Shown here: in pieces, positions 14,269 through 16,615 of the stretch
Numbering within the stretch: the stretch's first letter is position 1
Layout: each line of letters opens with the position of its first letter
The notes under the pieces: generated by a model
Database searches by the model: none
The model's input: only the letters and a program-made list of their open reading frames with translations
What the model was told of the DNA's origin: nothing
Translations under genes and position numbers: made by a program
DNA from: Paracoccaceae bacterium
GTDB taxonomy: Bacteria; Pseudomonadota; Alphaproteobacteria; Rhodobacterales; Rhodobacteraceae
Assembly (NCBI GenBank): GCA_026984895.1
Contig: JALSRF010000155.1
Span: 1 to 16,615, forward strand
Length of the DNA: 16,615 nt
Direction of reading: 5' to 3'

Positions 14269-15558
14269 ATGGATATTGCCACCCGCGTCTACAATCACAA
14301 ATGGAAGATCGATCCGATCATCCGTTCGCTTATCGATACCGATTTCTACAAGCTCCTGATGTGCCAGTCGGTTTTTCGAAACAGGCCGAATACCAGCGTG
14401 ACCTTTTCGCTGATCAACCGCAGCCGCGCGGTGCGCATCGCGGACCTGATCGACGAGGGCGAGTTGCGCGAACAGCTTGACCATGTGCGGTCGCTCTCGC
14501 TGACCCGGGGCGAAAGCACCTGGCTGCGCGGCAACACCTTTTACGGAAAGCGCCAGATGTTCCGCCCGGACTTCATGGAGTGGTTCGAAAACATCTCGCT
14601 GCCCCCCTATCATCTGGAGAAACGCGACGGCCAGTACGAACTGACCTTCGAGGGGGCGTGGCATGAGGTGATGCTGTGGGAAATCCCGGCTCTGGCCGTC
14701 ATCATGGAGCTGCGCTCGCGTGCGGTGCTGGAACTGCTGGGGCGGTTCGAACTGCAGGTTCTTTACGCCCGCGCCATGACCAAGCTGTGGGAAAAGGTGG
14801 AGCGGCTTCGCGCCTTCCCGACGCTGCGCATCGCCGATTTCGGCACGCGACGGCGCCATTCCTTCCTGTGGCAGGACTGGTGCGTGCAGGCGATGATCGA
14901 GGGGCTGGGGGACAGTTTCGTCGGCACCTCCAACTGCCTGATCGCCATGCGCCGCGATATCGAGGCGATCGGCACCAATGCCCATGAACTGCCGATGGTC
15001 TATGCCGCCCTGGCCGGAGACGATGCCGAACTGAAAGAGGCGCCCTATCGGGTGCTGGCCGACTGGCATGAGGAACACGAGGGCAACCTGCGCATCATCC
15101 TGCCCGACACCTACGGCACCAGGCAGTTCCTGGAAAATGCTCCCGACTGGCTTGCCGGCTGGACCGGCATCCGCATCGACAGCGGCGATCCGGCCACCGG
15201 CGCCGAAACCGCGATTGCCTGGTGGGAATCGCGCGGCGAAGATCCGAAAACCAAGATGGTCATCTTCTCGGACGGGCTGGACGTGGACAAGATCATTGCC
15301 CTGCAAAAGCAGTTTGCCGGCCGTGTGCGGGTTTCGTTCGGCTGGGGAACGCTGCTGACCAACGATTTCCGCGGCCTGGCGAAAGACGACGCGCTGGCGC
15401 CGTTCTCCCTGGTCTGCAAGGCGGTTTCCGCCAATGGCCGGCCGACGGTCAAGCTGTCGGACAATCCGAAAAAGGCCATGGGCCCCGAGGACGAGATCCG
15501 CCGTTACAAGCGGGTCTTCGGCGTTGGCAAGCAGGTGCCCCAGGACGTGGTCGTCTGA
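14269..15558 (+). CDS. pncB: PncB, nicotinate phosphoribosyltransferase
   Basis: This encodes 429 aa, the length of the enterobacterial-type enzyme (about 400). It joins nicotinate to PRPP, giving nicotinate mononucleotide; in this type ATP hydrolysis drives the reaction through a phosphohistidine. The expected histidine is His239 in GTNAHELPMVY, matching His219 of the Salmonella enzyme. Other family marks are SLIDTDFYKLLM near residue 20, FGTRRRHSF, RIDSGDP, FSDGLDVDKI and SFGWGTLLTND. A GGAAG ribosome binding site precedes the ATG. It is in an operon with pncA and convergent with the kinase gene after a 62-bp spacer. Confidence 0.96.
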   Translation: MDIATRVYNHKWKIDPIIRSLIDTDFYKLLMCQSVFRNRPNTSVTFSLINRSRAVRIADLIDEGELREQLDHVRSLSLTRGESTWLRGNTFYGKRQMFRPDFMEWFENISLPPYHLEKRDGQYELTFEGAWHEVMLWEIPALAVIMELRSRAVLELLGRFELQVLYARAMTKLWEKVERLRAFPTLRIADFGTRRRHSFLWQDWCVQAMIEGLGDSFVGTSNCLIAMRRDIEAIGTNAHELPMVYAALAGDDAELKEAPYRVLADWHEEHEGNLRIILPDTYGTRQFLENAPDWLAGWTGIRIDSGDPATGAETAIAWWESRGEDPKTKMVIFSDGLDVDKIIALQKQFAGRVRVSFGWGTLLTNDFRGLAKDDALAPFSLVCKAVSANGRPTVKLSDNPKKAMGPEDEIRRYKRVFGVGKQVPQDVVV

Positions 15559-15560
15559 TC

Positions 15561-15590
15561 AGGCCGCCCCAGGCCGCCCCACGTCGCCCC
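15561..15590 (+). repeat. Three 10-bp tandem units after pncB
   Basis: AGGCCGCCCC, AGGCCGCCCC and ACGTCGCCCC follow one another directly, starting two bases after the pncB stop codon. The first two are identical and the third differs at three positions. CCGCG-TT-CGCGG follows within ten bases and might help end the transcript, but no T-run is present. Confidence 0.65.
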
Positions 15591-15620
15591 GCGTTCGCGG
15601 CGTGTCGCCGCCGGCTGCCC

Positions 15621-16589
15621 TCATGCCCGGCCAAGCCAGGCCCGTGCCCATGCAACCGCCCGCCCGGCATAGTGGCGCAGCCGTTCGTCACGGGCATCGG
15701 CGCGCCCGACGATCCAGCCGCACGAGGCCAGGGCGCGCAGCATCGTGAACATCGGCACCAGCCTGGCGGCGTGTTCCGGCAACTCTCGTTCTTCGCGATA
15801 GCCTTGCAAAAGGGCCGCTTCCAGCCGGTCGGCATGGGGTTCGACATCGTTCTGCGACAAGGCCACGCCCAGGTCGTGGGCCCGGAAACCGAAACCGCAG
15901 TCGTCATAGTCGATCAGGGTCAGGCCGGCCCCGTCCAGCAGCACGTTTTCGCGCAGCGCATCGGCATGGATCAGGCCGAAGTCCGCCCCGTCGCGGCGCA
16001 TCCCGGCCAGCACGTCAAGCGCGCTCTGGCGTGCGTCCAGCAGAAGGCCGCGTTCGTCTGCCCCGAGGGCCGGGTTTTCCCAGAAACGGCCCCACAGCGG
16101 GCTGTCGCCCAGCAACCCGTCCTCGTCCCAGAAAGGGCGCACGAAATCCTGCGGAAGGCTGAGCGTGTCGGTGGCGGCGTGGAACCGGGCAAGCGTGCGC
16201 CCGAGGCCGCGAAACAGGCCCTCCTGCTGTTCCGGCGTGCCTTCCAGCGGACGGCCCGCGGTGCCGATCTGCTGGCCGTAAAGCCAGCGCACGGCCGTTG
16301 CCACGCGCCCGCCCACCGTTGCGACGAGCGCCCCCGACAGGGTGGGAACCGGCGCCGGACAGCGCAGACCCTGCGCGTCAAGCAATTGCAGGAGCGTCAG
16401 TTCCGAGCGGATCGAGGCCATGCCCTGGTAACCTTCCCGGTGCAGCCGCAGCGCCACATGGCGCCCGTCGTTCAGCACTGCTTCGAACACCGCGTTTTCG
16501 CGCGCGCTTGCCAGCCTGAGCGGGTGGCGCGCACCGCCCCATTCCCGGATCGCACGCGCGGCCAGCCTTTCGACCTCCTGCGGCCTCAT
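15621..16589 (-). CDS. Phosphotransferase (APH/homoserine-kinase-like family)
   Basis: This encodes 322 aa, a complete kinase-like fold resembling the APH, SrkA and ThrB-II group. The N-lobe has ENAVFEAVLNDGRHVALRLHR (31-51); the ATP-site lysine of classic kinases appears as Arg, as is common in this subgroup (LRLHR). The catalytic loop is HADALREN (208-215: Asp210, Asn215) and the metal motif is IDYDDCGFG (Asp227, Asp229, Asp230), followed by FRAHDLGVALS. The substrate is not identifiable; relatives act on small alcohols or amino-alcohols, or on proteins. The ATG overlaps the TGA of the preceding minus-strand gene as ATGA, so it is the downstream member of an operon. It is not closely similar to the other phosphotransferase at the window start beyond the shared motifs. 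Confidence 0.88.
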   Translation of the reverse strand: MRPQEVERLAARAIREWGGARHPLRLASARENAVFEAVLNDGRHVALRLHREGYQGMASIRSELTLLQLLDAQGLRCPAPVPTLSGALVATVGGRVATAVRWLYGQQIGTAGRPLEGTPEQQEGLFRGLGRTLARFHAATDTLSLPQDFVRPFWDEDGLLGDSPLWGRFWENPALGADERGLLLDARQSALDVLAGMRRDGADFGLIHADALRENVLLDGAGLTLIDYDDCGFGFRAHDLGVALSQNDVEPHADRLEAALLQGYREERELPEHAARLVPMFTMLRALASCGWIVGRADARDERLRHYAGRAVAWARAWLGRA

Positions 16590-16615
16590 CGGGCGGTCTC
16601 GTCCAGGGCCTTGCG
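16586..16615 (-). CDS. 3' end of an upstream minus-strand gene, product unknown
   Basis: On the minus strand the last nine codons RKALDETAR and TGA are visible, sharing four bases (ATGA) with the kinase start. The overlap is the classic form of translational coupling, which supports a real gene. Nothing in nine residues identifies the product. Kinases of this family often accompany class-III aminotransferases; that is a guess about context, not something seen. Confidence 0.45.
   Translation of the reverse strand, partial: RKALDETAR

Noticed and set aside
13539..14282. N-terminal extension of trhO by up to about 250 residues
   Set aside because: The frame is open to 14282 but runs antisense through pncA, and the family N-terminus begins at MHVVAALYHF or four residues before it.
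14158..15306. 382-codon minus-strand frame opposite pncB
   Set aside because: It is antisense to pncB, whose catalytic motifs are all intact; the opposite frame has no recognisable motif or ribosome binding site.
1..16615. Mobile elements, CRISPR arrays, tRNA genes, toxin-antitoxin or defence genes
   Set aside because: No regularly spaced direct repeats, transposase motifs, cloverleaf sequences or defence domains were found on either strand; all large frames are housekeeping genes or shadows.

Overview
This window reads as ordinary core chromosome of a high-GC alphaproteobacterium, most likely of the Rhodobacterales (Rhodobacteraceae/Paracoccaceae). That placement is an inference. It rests on GC-rich third codon positions, alphaproteobacterial-looking protein sequences, and a gene order (ubiB-ubiE / mutM-enoyl-CoA hydratase-rpsT-rhodanese-dnaA-dnaN-recF-gyrB) that I recall from that group. 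There is no tRNA or rRNA gene, CRISPR array, transposase, phage gene or obvious foreign island.

Layout. Positions 1-687 (+) hold the 3' part of an aminoglycoside-phosphotransferase-like kinase. It runs convergently into a minus-strand ubiquinone pair, ubiE-ubiB (2941-650), whose stop and start codons abut. From a divergent promoter region at 2942-3038 a plus-strand series begins: mutM (8-oxoguanine glycosylase), an enoyl-CoA hydratase, rpsT (S20) with a clear -35/-10 promoter, a small rhodanese-domain protein, then the replication genes dnaA, dnaN, recF and gyrB (5378-12365). Next comes a convergent intergenic region (12366-12650) rich in hairpins, then trhO (minus), the tRNA U34 hydroxylase. 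Divergent from trhO is the NAD salvage pair pncA-pncB (13644-15558). The window closes with a second phosphotransferase-family kinase on the minus strand (16589-15621) and the last codons of the gene upstream of it, overlapping by ATGA.

How the genes fit together. UbiE and UbiB act in ubiquinone synthesis. DnaA, DnaN, RecF and GyrB cover replication initiation, the sliding clamp, gap repair and supercoiling. PncA and PncB make successive Preiss-Handler steps (nicotinamide to nicotinate to nicotinate mononucleotide). MutM repairs oxidised guanine.

I found no convincing new multi-gene system. The most interesting signals are non-coding. First, a 34-bp element built around GCCTCCGGCGGGGATATTT occurs twice in inverted orientation between gyrB and trhO, each copy in the sense direction behind its own gene. 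Second, perfect inverted repeats lie at the dnaN and gyrB promoter regions and in the trhO leader. Third, three GANTC (CcrM-type) sites cluster upstream of the rhodanese-dnaA pair. Fourth, a 16-codon reading frame bridges dnaN and recF.
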